Shown piece by piece: positions 16,856 through 25,440 of a stretch of DNA of 64,000 nt; the first letter of the stretch is position 1, and the number at the start of each line of letters is the position of its first letter. The notes under the pieces are model-generated. The model ran no database searches, was not told the DNA's origin, and saw only the letters and a list, made by a program, of their open reading frames with translations. A program made the position numbers and the translations under genes. This DNA comes from Lewinellaceae bacterium. GTDB taxonomy: Bacteria > Bacteroidota > Bacteroidia > Chitinophagales > Saprospiraceae. The stretch covers positions 418,501 to 482,500 of the forward strand of contig JACJYE010000001.1 of the NCBI GenBank assembly GCA_020636255.1, given 5' to 3'.

Positions 16856-19366
16856 ATGATCTCAGGAAACCTGTTGAAGGCGGCCCTGCTGGGGCTGTTC
16901 ATGGCTTTGATTTTTGGTTCTTGCAAGAAGGATGTTGAAACCTCTGTTTCGCAAACAGGGAATGATTCAACAAAGATTGATAACGGATTTGCCAGGTATG
17001 CATGGACGGGAAAAGAAGCCGATTTCTTTGACCTCGGGACTTACAAGAGGATACAATCTCCGGGGCTGGTAGCCAACCGGAATAATGAACCGGCTTCGTT
17101 GGTTTATCATCCCGATTTGGTTGGCTTGTACAATGAAATAGCCGAACAGAATGAAACCCACCATTTTGTCGAAGATATCGTCACCAATGCAGGCTTACCC
17201 GTTTGGAGGTATGCGCAGGTTATTAAACCGGAGAATGCCCAAAACACCCTCCTGATCGTACCCTTGGCATTTGATTCCTTTCCTGCTGTTACGAGCTTCA
17301 TTACGGCCATAAAAAGCCAGGGGCAATACACAATAAATGCAGTTAGCCGAAAGGAACTGCTCGACACGGAACATGGAAACCCCCAGCGGAAATTATCTTA
17401 TGCGAAGGCTTTGGCATTCTATGACAAGTTGCTTTTTGGAAATAAAGGCGATGCCTCATCCGCCTTTTGCGAATATGTGAGCAAAATAGAGGAGAACCCC
17501 ACATTACCCCCTGTTCCCCCGCTGCCTCCTGGCGGAGATTGCGAGTGGCGCATCGTGGAGGTATGTAGCGATGATGATGCCCAGGCCACCTGGTTCAACT
17601 GGCTTGGCGGCATATCGGTACTCCCGCCGCACCTGGACCATGATGGGGACGGAATCATCAATGCCCAGGACCAGGATTGGGGAGAATTAGTGATCAGGTT
17701 TGGGGTGGACCAGGAGGATTTCACGGAATATGTGCTGGAATGGTGGCAAGATGAATATGAGCCTGAGTACGGGGATTATGAAACCTTCTGGGACAATTAT
17801 TATAATGATGACGGCGGCCAGGATTTCCATGAGTTCTGGGACAATGTGTCGAATATATGGGATGAATTGTCAAACATGTGGCAGGATTTCTGGGATTGGG
17901 CATCCAGCACCGACCCTTTCGATGATTTGTACTACGAACCGCAAAATCCTTATGAGGACTGCCCCTGGAACCCCTTCCATGGCGGCGCAATTGAAGAAAG
18001 AGAAATCCGGTGCGATTGGTACTTCATCCTGGATTGCGGAGCGGCTTTTGAAGCCAACAACTGGGCTCAGGTGCTCACGAACGAGCCTTGCCCGCAGTGC
18101 CCGGGCTTTGAAAATTATGATGACTTATTCTTCGGACGGATAAAAGAATATTACGACACCCACGAACAGGCTTTCCTGCCTTTCACTTCTTTGGATGGCC
18201 TGGTTCAGACGGCTGAATTGATAGGCTGCGACGCCTTCTCTCCGGGTTTCGAGCAATGCCTGAACGAAGCTTTATTGGCCAGCGCCTTTGGGCTTTCCTA
18301 TACCAACTCTTTTACGGAACAAGCCATCAATTGGCTGGTGAATACCCCGGTTTATCCGGAAGGGCCAGGCCGGGTATACACGATAGCAACGTACTGGAAC
18401 AGCCAGGGCAACTCGGCCGAGGCCAGGGAACGGATTGAAAGGGTGGTGAATTGGATTGGCTCGGTGGAGGGGTTGGATGTGGATACGAACCAATTGATGT
18501 GGCTGCTCAATAACGATGAGGTAACTCTGCATCTGATTGAGGGATATACGGAAGGCCATTTCTCTGACGGGGATTGTTTGGAAATAATTCAGAAAATGAT
18601 ATTTGTCCATTCACCCTTGGGATGGGAAGCAGACATCCCTCGGGCAGAATATATAGACCAGATTGATGCAATTCGGATTTATCTAAAGCGACGCCATTCT
18701 GAATATGGAGAAGCTGCGCAGTACATAGAGGCGATGCTCCCCTATCTGATTAATGTGGACGAATTCACGAATGAAGAGGTTTATGCTGTTTATGAAATAG
18801 TCTATAGTTGGTATTTGGATTGCGCTTATAATACGCTTAGCCAAACTGTTCGATTTGTAGTTAAAGCTGTAAAGCCATTTATTGAGCTTGCGTTGATAGA
18901 TGCTTCCTTCAGAATACTTACAGAAATAATTTCAGTAACGGCGAATGCATCATACCGGCTTATCGAACTGCTCCCTCAATCTGTAAAAAATGCCTCAGCT
19001 TATGTTTGGAGCAGGATCATATCCAATGCACCCTTAAGGCCTAACACACTTATTCCCGAAACTTTTGTTTTGACAACTGAGTCAGGGACTGAATACTATG
19101 TTCAATATTCTGGAACGAAACATTTCGCTGAACTGGTTACACAACATGAGGCTACAACTTATGCATGGTTCGAATCGCAGAAAGGATTAAGGTCACAAAT
19201 TGTATTGGATGACTTTGTGAAAGCGGTGGACGAAATTGTTACTGGAAACTCGAATATTATTTTTGAACATCCATACCATGCTGGAAAATGGGAAATTATA
19301 TTCGGGGAGCCAACTTCCATTTCGAATGGTTTACCAAGGATTTTTCATGCTGTTCCATCGCATTAG
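16856..19366 (+). CDS. Large lipoprotein with toxin-like C-terminal domain
   Basis: 836 aa. The ATG at 16856 begins a lipoprotein signal (LLGLFMALIFGSC, lipidated Cys23). Then come a Pro-rich hinge (PPVPPLPPGG, about residue 216), a calcium-binding-type loop DHDGDGIINAQDQDW (about 260) and an extremely acidic Trp/Asp-rich stretch (about 290-385). The last ~105 residues are set apart by lower GC and contain TKHFAE, GKWEIIFG and a terminal RIFHAV. That pattern, from memory, resembles C-terminal nuclease-type domains of polymorphic toxins in Bacteroidota; it was not verified. A small gene of similar base composition follows, as expected for an immunity gene. Alternative: an ordinary surface lipoprotein. 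Confidence 0.65.
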   Translation: MISGNLLKAALLGLFMALIFGSCKKDVETSVSQTGNDSTKIDNGFARYAWTGKEADFFDLGTYKRIQSPGLVANRNNEPASLVYHPDLVGLYNEIAEQNETHHFVEDIVTNAGLPVWRYAQVIKPENAQNTLLIVPLAFDSFPAVTSFITAIKSQGQYTINAVSRKELLDTEHGNPQRKLSYAKALAFYDKLLFGNKGDASSAFCEYVSKIEENPTLPPVPPLPPGGDCEWRIVEVCSDDDAQATWFNWLGGISVLPPHLDHDGDGIINAQDQDWGELVIRFGVDQEDFTEYVLEWWQDEYEPEYGDYETFWDNYYNDDGGQDFHEFWDNVSNIWDELSNMWQDFWDWASSTDPFDDLYYEPQNPYEDCPWNPFHGGAIEEREIRCDWYFILDCGAAFEANNWAQVLTNEPCPQCPGFENYDDLFFGRIKEYYDTHEQAFLPFTSLDGLVQTAELIGCDAFSPGFEQCLNEALLASAFGLSYTNSFTEQAINWLVNTPVYPEGPGRVYTIATYWNSQGNSAEARERIERVVNWIGSVEGLDVDTNQLMWLLNNDEVTLHLIEGYTEGHFSDGDCLEIIQKMIFVHSPLGWEADIPRAEYIDQIDAIRIYLKRRHSEYGEAAQYIEAMLPYLINVDEFTNEEVYAVYEIVYSWYLDCAYNTLSQTVRFVVKAVKPFIELALIDASFRILTEIISVTANASYRLIELLPQSVKNASAYVWSRIISNAPLRPNTLIPETFVLTTESGTEYYVQYSGTKHFAELVTQHEATTYAWFESQKGLRSQIVLDDFVKAVDEIVTGNSNIIFEHPYHAGKWEIIFGEPTSISNGLPRIFHAVPSH

Positions 19367-19517
19367 TAAATTTATTGTCGAGGCATATTCCTGATTGCTT
19401 CCATAGTTGGGCAATCGTATTTGATTTAAAATCTTGCTAATGGAAGGAAAAATTTTTAAACTGCGATTGGTCTGGCTTCCAAGGGGAAAATATTTTACAC
19501 ATCTGAACATTTTCCAT

Positions 19518-19548
19518 AATTGGTGTAACATGCTGATAGTTACCAATT
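19518..19548 (+). promoter_or_regulatory. Near-perfect inverted repeat before the candidate immunity gene
   Basis: AATTGGTGTAAC and GTTACCAATT pair with a single extra base, around a 9-base loop, 20 bp before the ATG at 19568. It may be an operator or a weak attenuator letting the small gene be expressed separately from the lipoprotein gene. Confidence 0.35.
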
Positions 19549-19567
19549 AGTTTTAAAAAAGGAAAAT

Positions 19568-20125
19568 ATGAGAATTCAAGGCACTCTACCCATGATTAGC
19601 AGGGCTCATTATAAATTGGATGAGTACACAACTGAATATGGAGCTCTAATATTCGATGATTCCAGATCAGGAGCAATCCATAATACTTTTATGTATACAA
19701 TCCTTTGGACGAACCAGCTAAATCAAAATGGCCACTTGGATTTCTACATCGATAAAGATTCAGGAAGGTTTAAATCTATTTGGTTTGTACTGCTTTCCGG
19801 CTTCGAAATCTCGTACAAAGAAAAATTTGAAAGTTGGACGAATGGAATACTGGTTGAACCAATTGTTGACATAAAATTTCTTTGGGAAGATATGCCTAAC
19901 GTAAATTCTGATGGATCCTGGAAACGGCTTAAAAGACTGTTCCCTGTAAAAATTTATCATAACAAACGCGATGTTGTCCAATTTAAATTTGGGGACTGCT
20001 TTCAACAAATAGTGCTAAATGAAAAAGTGTCTATGTTTTTAGATAAAGAAAGTAACCTTTCATCTATTGTGATCAGAGATTTTGAAGAGGTCAATAAACT
20101 ACTGGAAAGGTTAGTTCACAAATAA
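19568..20125 (+). CDS. Hypothetical protein, candidate immunity protein
   Basis: 185 aa, AT-rich compared with its surroundings (clearly lower GC than the neighbouring envelope genes), no signal peptide and no membrane helix. The sequence is rich in Trp, Phe, Asp and Lys with alternating strands (FMYTILWTNQL, HLDFYIDKDSGRFKSIWFVLLSGFEISY, KIYHNKRDVVQFKFGD). No family was recognised. Position directly after a large lipoprotein with a distinct C-terminal domain, the same composition shift, and a stranded immunity-like fragment just downstream all suggest that it protects against that domain. This is inference from context only. Start ATG preceded by AAAAAAGGAAAAT. Confidence 0.6.
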   Translation: MRIQGTLPMISRAHYKLDEYTTEYGALIFDDSRSGAIHNTFMYTILWTNQLNQNGHLDFYIDKDSGRFKSIWFVLLSGFEISYKEKFESWTNGILVEPIVDIKFLWEDMPNVNSDGSWKRLKRLFPVKIYHNKRDVVQFKFGDCFQQIVLNEKVSMFLDKESNLSSIVIRDFEEVNKLLERLVHK

Positions 20126-20155
20126 CGCTATGGACTTACAACAAAAAGAAAACAA

Positions 20156-20287
20156 ACCATTAATCCCCCCTTTCGCTTACACCTGATCGGCAGCGGATAC
20201 TACGTATCTCAAAAGATAAAAACCGCCATCGAACAAGCCGGGCTCACCGGCTTTCGGTTCGATCCGGTGGGTGAGGCGATTGTCTGA
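20156..20287 (+). pseudogene. C-terminal remnant of an Imm11-like immunity gene
   Basis: An uninitiated reading frame encodes about 40 residues ending at the stop 20285-20287: LHLIGSGYYVSQKIKTAIEQ followed by AGLTGFRFDPVGEAIV. The pattern v-S-x-[KR]-[IL]-K-x-A-[IL]-x-x-x-x-L-T-G-[FVI]-x-[FY]-x-P is the usual C-terminal end of Imm11-type (DUF1629) immunity proteins as I remember them. No start codon or N-terminal part exists here. GC content returns to the genome level in this fragment. Read as a decayed cassette left behind when a toxin tip was exchanged. A second open stretch follows (IVPTTGFGRFKWGYGGQ, about 20315-20365) and may be another remnant. Confidence 0.5.
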
Positions 20288-20434
20288 AAACAGAATACCA
20301 CGCCCCTCATCATTGTGCCCACCACCGGCTTCGGGCGGTTCAAATGGGGCTATGGCGGGCAGATTAGCTGGGCGGACTTAACCTCACGCCCGCTCGCCTG
20401 CTCAGAATTCTTCCCTCCAATACACATTTTCCCG

Positions 20435-20442
20435 TACTTTTG
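20435..20442 (+). promoter_or_regulatory. -7 promoter box for the GT39-type glycosyltransferase
   Basis: TACTTTTG, an exact TAnnTTTG, 57 bp before the TTG at 20500. It marks the likely transcription start of the envelope glycan operon and the end of the accessory stretch. Confidence 0.5.
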
Positions 20443-20499
20443 CCCCGAATTTACCGGAATTAACCGGATTTGCCGGATGGCAACAATTGGCTTACTATT

Positions 20500-22092
20500 T
20501 TGAATACCCGCAAACTGACATACGAACGCTGGCTCTACCTGGCCGCAATAGCCCTGCTGGCGCCGGCCCTGCTGATCAACCTGGGGCTGCTGGCCTTCAT
20601 CGACGATGAAGGCATCCGCTCGCTGGTGGCGCTGGAGATGAAATTTTCCGGCAACTACATCACGCCCACCTTGCACGGGGTTTTCTACTACAACAAGCCC
20701 CCGCTGTACAACTGGATACTGCTGGCCTTCTTTGAGATCGCGGGGCGCGTCAATGAGTTTACCGCCCGCTTTCCGACCGCGCTCTTCACGCTCGCCTTCG
20801 GCGGCTCCATCTACTATTTCAGCCGGAAGCATTTCGACACCAAAACGGCTTTCCTGAACGCCCTGTTCTACATCACCTGCGGGCGGGTGCTGTTCTGGGA
20901 TTCTATGCTGGCCCTCATCGACACCTGCTTTTCCTGGGTGGTTTTCATGAGCTTTATGGTGATCTACCACCAGTTCCAAAAAGAGAACTGGCTGAAGCTG
21001 TTCCTCTACTCCTACCTGCTGGCCGCTGCCGGGTTCATGCTGAAAGGCCTGCCGGCCGTCGTTTTTCAGGGCACCACCCTGCTGGTGTATTTTGCCTACC
21101 GGCGCAGCTTCCGCAGGCTTTTTTCCTGGCAGCACATCCTGGGAGGCGCGGCCTTCGCGCTGATCGTCGGGGGGTACTATATGGTTTACGCACATTACAA
21201 CGGGCTGGATACGGTATTCACAACGCTGTTCCGGGAGTCCTCGAAACGCACCGTCACCCACTTCGGGATCAAGGAAACGGTGCTGCACCTGTTCACCTTT
21301 CCGTTCGAGATGCTCTACCATTTTCTCCCCTGGTCGCTGATGGCCATCTATTTTATCCGCAAAGACATCGTGGCGCTGATCCGGCAGAACAGCTTTATCA
21401 CTTTTAACCTCATTGCCTTTCTGGCCAACATCCTGGTATACTGGGCCTCGCCAGAGGTCTATCCTCGTTACCTGCTCATGCTGGCGCCGCTCATTTTTTC
21501 GGCCTACCTCTACCTCCATGCTTTCCACGAGCGGGAACAGAGCTGGCAGTACCGGCTCATCTATTGGTTCATGCTGGCCTTTTGTGTGGTTTCCACGCTA
21601 GGGGCCTTCGCGCCGCTCTTCGTCGGGCGGCTGCAGGCCGTGCCTTTCGCTGCGGTAAAGTCGATAGGCCTGGGCATGGCTATGGCCTTCCTGACGTACC
21701 TCTACTGGAGGCTGAAAGATAACCGGCTGTTGGTGATGGTGATCGTGCTGCTCGTTTTCCGCATCGGCTTCGACTGGTTCGTCCTGCCCGACCGCAATAC
21801 GCACGATTTCGGTAACGAATGCCGGCAGTCGACCATTCATGCCGCACGCCAGTTCAAAGGCCAGAAGCTTTTTGTGTATAAGGATACCGATGTGCAAACC
21901 ACCAATTCCTTTTACCTGTCCAATGAACGGGGCGCTATCGTGCCGCGCCGGTATGGCCACTTTGATACGACTTCCCTGTATATCATCAGCCCCGGCCACT
22001 ACCCGGATACCGAATATGAAAAGGTGGGCGATATCCGCCTGCGCCATGATACCCTCACGTTCGATATCGGGCGGCTGAAGCAAATAAAATAA
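20500..22092 (+). CDS. ArnT/PMT-like GT-C glycosyltransferase (family 39 type)
   Basis: 530 aa with about 11 membrane helices. The first extracytoplasmic loop has FIDDEGIRSLVALEMKFSGN, the D-[DE]-E-x-x-R-x-x-A-x-E-M signature of PMT_2/ArnT-type transferases, and then YYNKPPLYNWILL. These enzymes take a sugar from an undecaprenyl-phosphate carrier and transfer it to lipid A, glycans or proteins on the periplasmic side. The C-terminal ~100 residues are soluble. The start must be a TTG: TTG at 20500 (preferred) or 20470; no in-frame ATG occurs before residue 47. The GtrB-like gene that would make the lipid-linked sugar follows after 8 bp. Confidence 0.85.
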   Translation: MNTRKLTYERWLYLAAIALLAPALLINLGLLAFIDDEGIRSLVALEMKFSGNYITPTLHGVFYYNKPPLYNWILLAFFEIAGRVNEFTARFPTALFTLAFGGSIYYFSRKHFDTKTAFLNALFYITCGRVLFWDSMLALIDTCFSWVVFMSFMVIYHQFQKENWLKLFLYSYLLAAAGFMLKGLPAVVFQGTTLLVYFAYRRSFRRLFSWQHILGGAAFALIVGGYYMVYAHYNGLDTVFTTLFRESSKRTVTHFGIKETVLHLFTFPFEMLYHFLPWSLMAIYFIRKDIVALIRQNSFITFNLIAFLANILVYWASPEVYPRYLLMLAPLIFSAYLYLHAFHEREQSWQYRLIYWFMLAFCVVSTLGAFAPLFVGRLQAVPFAAVKSIGLGMAMAFLTYLYWRLKDNRLLVMVIVLLVFRIGFDWFVLPDRNTHDFGNECRQSTIHAARQFKGQKLFVYKDTDVQTTNSFYLSNERGAIVPRRYGHFDTTSLYIISPGHYPDTEYEKVGDIRLRHDTLTFDIGRLKQIK

Positions 22093-22100
22093 TACGCAAA

Positions 22101-23039
22101 ATGGCTGTTAAACTATCCGTTGTCGTCACCGTATATAACGAGGAGCTCAACATCAGGCCGCTCTTCGAGCGCATCACCCAGGCCCTGGACGGCATGGACT
22201 ACGAAGTCGTTTACGTTGATGACGGCAGCAGCGACAACACACTGAAAGAGCTGTACAGTATTCACCACCCCCGCCTCAAAGTGGTGGAATTCCGTAAGAA
22301 CTACGGCCAGAGCCTGGCGCTGATGGCCGGCATCGAATACGCCGAAGGCGAATACATCGCCACCATGGACGGCGACCTCCAGAACGACCCCTCCGACATC
22401 CCTGCCATGCTGAAGCTGGCCGAAGAGGGCGGCTACGATATGGTGGCCGGCGAACGCGCCAAACGCAAAGACGGTATCTTCCTGCGCAAGATCCCCAGCT
22501 GGATCGCCAACTATATCATCCGGCATGCCTCGGGCGTCCATCTGAAAGACTACGGCTGTGCCCTGCGCGTACTGCGGGCCGAGATCGCCAGGGATATGGG
22601 CATCTACGGCGAGCTGCACCGCTTCATCCCTGTGCTGGCACGCCAGGAAGGGGCCCGCATCACCCAGATCCCGGTCAAACACCACGCCCGGGAGTTCGGT
22701 AAGTCCAAATACGGCCTCAACCGCACCTTTAAGGTGATCAGCGACCTGCTGCTCATGCTTTTTTTCAAAAAGTATATGCAGCGGCCTATGCACCTGTTCG
22801 GCAATACCGGCCTGTTCCTCTTCGCCGTCGGGGCCCTGATCAACCTGTACCTGATCGTGTTAAAGATACTGGGCCACGACATCTGGGGCAAGCCGCTGCT
22901 CATCCTGGGGCTGATGCTGGTCATTGCCGGTATCCAGCTGATCACGATCGGCATCGTCATCGAGATCCAGATGCGGACGTATTTCGAATCGCAGCAGAAA
23001 AGGCCGTATAAGGTGCGGAAAGTCACCAGGGGTTCGTAA
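22101..23039 (+). CDS. GtrB/ArnC-like family 2 glycosyltransferase with two TM helices
   Basis: 312 aa. The cytosolic GT2 domain shows LSVVVTVYNEELNI, YVDDGSSDNTL (nucleotide-sugar DDGS), ATMDGDLQNDPSDI (metal-binding DGD and QNDP), and the membrane-interface motif HHAREFGKSKYG. Two C-terminal helices (TGLFLFAVGALINLYLIVL; LLILGLMLVIAGIQLITIGIV) complete the GtrB/DPM1 architecture. It would load a sugar on undecaprenyl phosphate. Placed 8 bp after the ArnT-like gene, the pair forms a classical two-step module: carrier charging, flipping, then transfer in the periplasm. The sugar is not predictable. Confidence 0.92.
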   Translation: MAVKLSVVVTVYNEELNIRPLFERITQALDGMDYEVVYVDDGSSDNTLKELYSIHHPRLKVVEFRKNYGQSLALMAGIEYAEGEYIATMDGDLQNDPSDIPAMLKLAEEGGYDMVAGERAKRKDGIFLRKIPSWIANYIIRHASGVHLKDYGCALRVLRAEIARDMGIYGELHRFIPVLARQEGARITQIPVKHHAREFGKSKYGLNRTFKVISDLLLMLFFKKYMQRPMHLFGNTGLFLFAVGALINLYLIVLKILGHDIWGKPLLILGLMLVIAGIQLITIGIVIEIQMRTYFESQQKRPYKVRKVTRGS

Positions 23040-23046
23040 GTTGGGC

Positions 23047-23065
23047 CGCGGGCCTCCGGCCCGCG
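23047..23065 (+). terminator. GC-rich hairpin after the GtrB-like gene
   Basis: Perfect 8-bp stem CGCGGGCC/GGCCCGCG with a TCC loop, 8 bp after the stop, but with no T-run following. Between here and 23208 a further 9-bp inverted repeat AATACTATA (23069-23077) / TATAGTATT (23148-23156) is present. Weak terminator at best. Confidence 0.35.
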
Positions 23066-23208
23066 TGAAATACTATATCAGGTTAAGAACATTCGAGTGT
23101 AAGTTAGTCCCGATCATATCCCCGGCCGGCCAAAGGGCGTATGTCGTATAGTATTGTTGAACATCCGCAGACGGGGCGCTATTATGTCGCCTGACAAGCA
23201 ACGATAGT

Positions 23209-24678
23209 ATGATAAGAGACCTGCTTTCTCACGGGTTGAAGTCGCAAACCCGGTCCTCCTTTTGGCAGCGCAGCCTCGTGATCAACATCCTGCTGGGGCT
23301 GTTCGTGGCCTACCTCATGCTGAACTTTCTGTTTCTGGGCTTTTTCCTCGACAAGATCCTGGAAGAAATTTTCCCCGGAGTACCTCCGCTGGAGAAGTTC
23401 AACGAACTGCTGCTGTACAGCATGCTGTTCAGCCTGATCTTCCGCTTTCTCATGCAGTCCTTTCCCCTGCTGGACATACAGGGTTATCTGCTGCTTCCTA
23501 TACGAAAAAGCCGGCTTTACCACTACCTTCTGGTAAAATCGGTGTTCAACTTCTTCAACCTGATGCCGCTCTTTTTCGTCATCCCGTTCGCCATCAAAAC
23601 GGTATTCCCGCAACAGGGCTCGGGCTCGGCATGGCTGGCCGTGCTGTTGCTGATCGTGCTGTTCAACAATTTTATGGCCTTCTACCTGAAGCGGCAGTTC
23701 AGCGCGCGCCCTTTGGCCGTGCTGGCACTGGTAGTGGCCATCGGCACACTTGGCTTTCTCGACTGGAAGTCTGTTTTGCCCCTGTCCGCGTATTTCGGCC
23801 AGGGCATCGGTGCGGTAATGCAGCAACCGCTGTGGCTCGCTGTGCCGGCTGTGCTCGTGGCCATAGCGTACTGGCTCACCTTCCGGCTCCTGCGCCGCTA
23901 TACGTACCTCGATGCGATGGCCACGGGGCAACAGAGCGTAGCTCAAAGCAGCCAGGGTTTTTCTGTGCTGACGCGCTTCGGCCAGGCCGGCCATTACCTG
24001 CAGCTCGAGCTGAAACAGATCTGGCGCAACAAGCGGCCGCGTACTATGCTGGTACTGGCGGTGCTCATCTTATTCTACCCCCTCATGGTAGACGAAGAGC
24101 TGGCGGCGGGCAAAACGGGGATGGCCCTGTTTATGGTGTCGCTGGCCATCATATTCCCAACAGCCTCCTACGGCCAGTTCCTGATCTCCTGGGAAAGCCA
24201 GTTCTTCAACCTGCTGATGGCGCGGCCGGTTTCCAGCCGGGCGTACCTGGAAGCGAAATACTATCTCTTCCTCCTGTTCACCAGCATCACCCTGCTGCTG
24301 GAACTGCTGCTGGGGCTGCTCAATTACCACTTCATCCCGCTGGTGCTGGCCTCGGGGCTGTTCTCGATGGGGGTAACCGCGTACATCATCATGTACTTTG
24401 CCACCTACAACACCCGCCCCGTCGACCCCGGCAAAAGTGCCATGATGAACTGGGAAGGGGTGGGCGCCTCACAGTTTATCCTGATGATCCCGGTATTCCT
24501 CCTGCCCATGGCCTTCTACTGGGGAGTAAGCCTGCTGGGCGGCCCCAATGCGGCGCTGGCTACGCTGGCAGTATTGGGAATAACAGGCATAGCTTTGAAA
24601 AACCGGATATTGCCGCTCCTGCAAAAGCAGTTCGAACGGCGTAAACATATTTTGGCCACCAGCTTCAAAAAGAAATAA
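23209..24678 (+). CDS. DUF5687 family ABC transporter permease
   Basis: 489 aa with roughly 12 membrane segments arranged as two blocks joined by a cytosolic stretch (about residues 240-280, LELKQIWRNKRPRTML). The start MIRDLLSHGLKSQTRSSFWQRS is typical for DUF5687 membrane proteins in Bacteroidota, which occur next to an ABC ATPase gene. It is presumably the membrane half of an exporter. The ATPase gene follows after 3 bp. The cargo is unknown. The polar N-terminus and the motif GYLLLPIRKSRLYHYLLVKS near residue 95 match the family. Confidence 0.8.
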   Translation: MIRDLLSHGLKSQTRSSFWQRSLVINILLGLFVAYLMLNFLFLGFFLDKILEEIFPGVPPLEKFNELLLYSMLFSLIFRFLMQSFPLLDIQGYLLLPIRKSRLYHYLLVKSVFNFFNLMPLFFVIPFAIKTVFPQQGSGSAWLAVLLLIVLFNNFMAFYLKRQFSARPLAVLALVVAIGTLGFLDWKSVLPLSAYFGQGIGAVMQQPLWLAVPAVLVAIAYWLTFRLLRRYTYLDAMATGQQSVAQSSQGFSVLTRFGQAGHYLQLELKQIWRNKRPRTMLVLAVLILFYPLMVDEELAAGKTGMALFMVSLAIIFPTASYGQFLISWESQFFNLLMARPVSSRAYLEAKYYLFLLFTSITLLLELLLGLLNYHFIPLVLASGLFSMGVTAYIIMYFATYNTRPVDPGKSAMMNWEGVGASQFILMIPVFLLPMAFYWGVSLLGGPNAALATLAVLGITGIALKNRILPLLQKQFERRKHILATSFKKK

Positions 24679-24681
24679 GCG

Positions 24682-25371
24682 ATGATCACCTTACAAAACC
24701 TGACGAAACAATACCAGCGCACCGTCGTGCTCGATGTGCCGGCCCTGGAAATACCTGCCGGACAACGCTTCGGCCTGGTCGGAAACAACGGCGCAGGCAA
24801 GACCACCCTGTTCAGCCTGCTGCTCGGCCTCATCAAAGCCAGCAGCGGCGAAGTGCTGTCCGAGGGGCTCAATGTGGCCCAATCGGAAGCGTGGAAATCG
24901 TATACAGGTGCTTTTCTCGACGAGAGCTTCCTCATCGGGTTCCTCACGCCTGAAGAGTATTTCCAGTTCGTCGGAAAGCTCTATGGGATGAATGCCAGCG
25001 ACGTGACGGAGTTCCTCGGCCACTTCGAAGCGTTCTTCAACGGAGAGATCCTGAACCGGGGCAAGTACGTACGCGATATGTCGAAAGGCAACCAGAAAAA
25101 GATCGGCATCGCCGCAGCCCTGATGGGCAGCCCCCGCGTTATCATCCTCGACGAACCCTTCGCCAACCTGGACCCCAGCTCACAGATCCGCCTGAAAAAG
25201 ATCATCCGGGAACTGGAACGCGACAGGGCCATTCTGATTTCCAGCCACGACCTGGCGCACGTCACCGAGGTCTGCGAGCGGATCGTTGTCCTGGAAAAAG
25301 GCAAGATCATACGCGATATCCGGGCCAGTGAGGATACCCTGCGGGAACTGGAGCGTTATTTTGCCGCATGA
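24682..25371 (+). CDS. ABC transporter ATP-binding protein
   Basis: 229 aa single ATPase domain. Walker A is GNNGAGKTTLFSLLLG, the signature motif is MSKGNQKKIGIAAAL (SKGNQ instead of LSGGQ, as in many DUF5687 or drug-efflux partners), Walker B is RVIILDEPFANLDP, followed by the switch histidine in LISSHDLAHV. It energises the DUF5687 permease encoded 3 bp upstream. Length is short, with no extra C-terminal domain. The gene pair is followed by a 69-bp gap and the LpxD-like gene in the same direction. Confidence 0.94.
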   Translation: MITLQNLTKQYQRTVVLDVPALEIPAGQRFGLVGNNGAGKTTLFSLLLGLIKASSGEVLSEGLNVAQSEAWKSYTGAFLDESFLIGFLTPEEYFQFVGKLYGMNASDVTEFLGHFEAFFNGEILNRGKYVRDMSKGNQKKIGIAAALMGSPRVIILDEPFANLDPSSQIRLKKIIRELERDRAILISSHDLAHVTEVCERIVVLEKGKIIRDIRASEDTLRELERYFAA

Positions 25372-25440
25372 ATGGGTTTCCACAAGCTTTGTTCCTAACT
25401 CGCCTAGCGTTACCTTTACGGCCGGAACAAGAAAAAACCT

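Noticed and set aside
19440..19550. A 36-codon open frame (starting MEGKIFKLRLVW) between the lipoprotein and the candidate immunity gene.
   Set aside because: Too short, no similarity recognised, and its end coincides with the inverted repeat. It could be real but cannot be supported.
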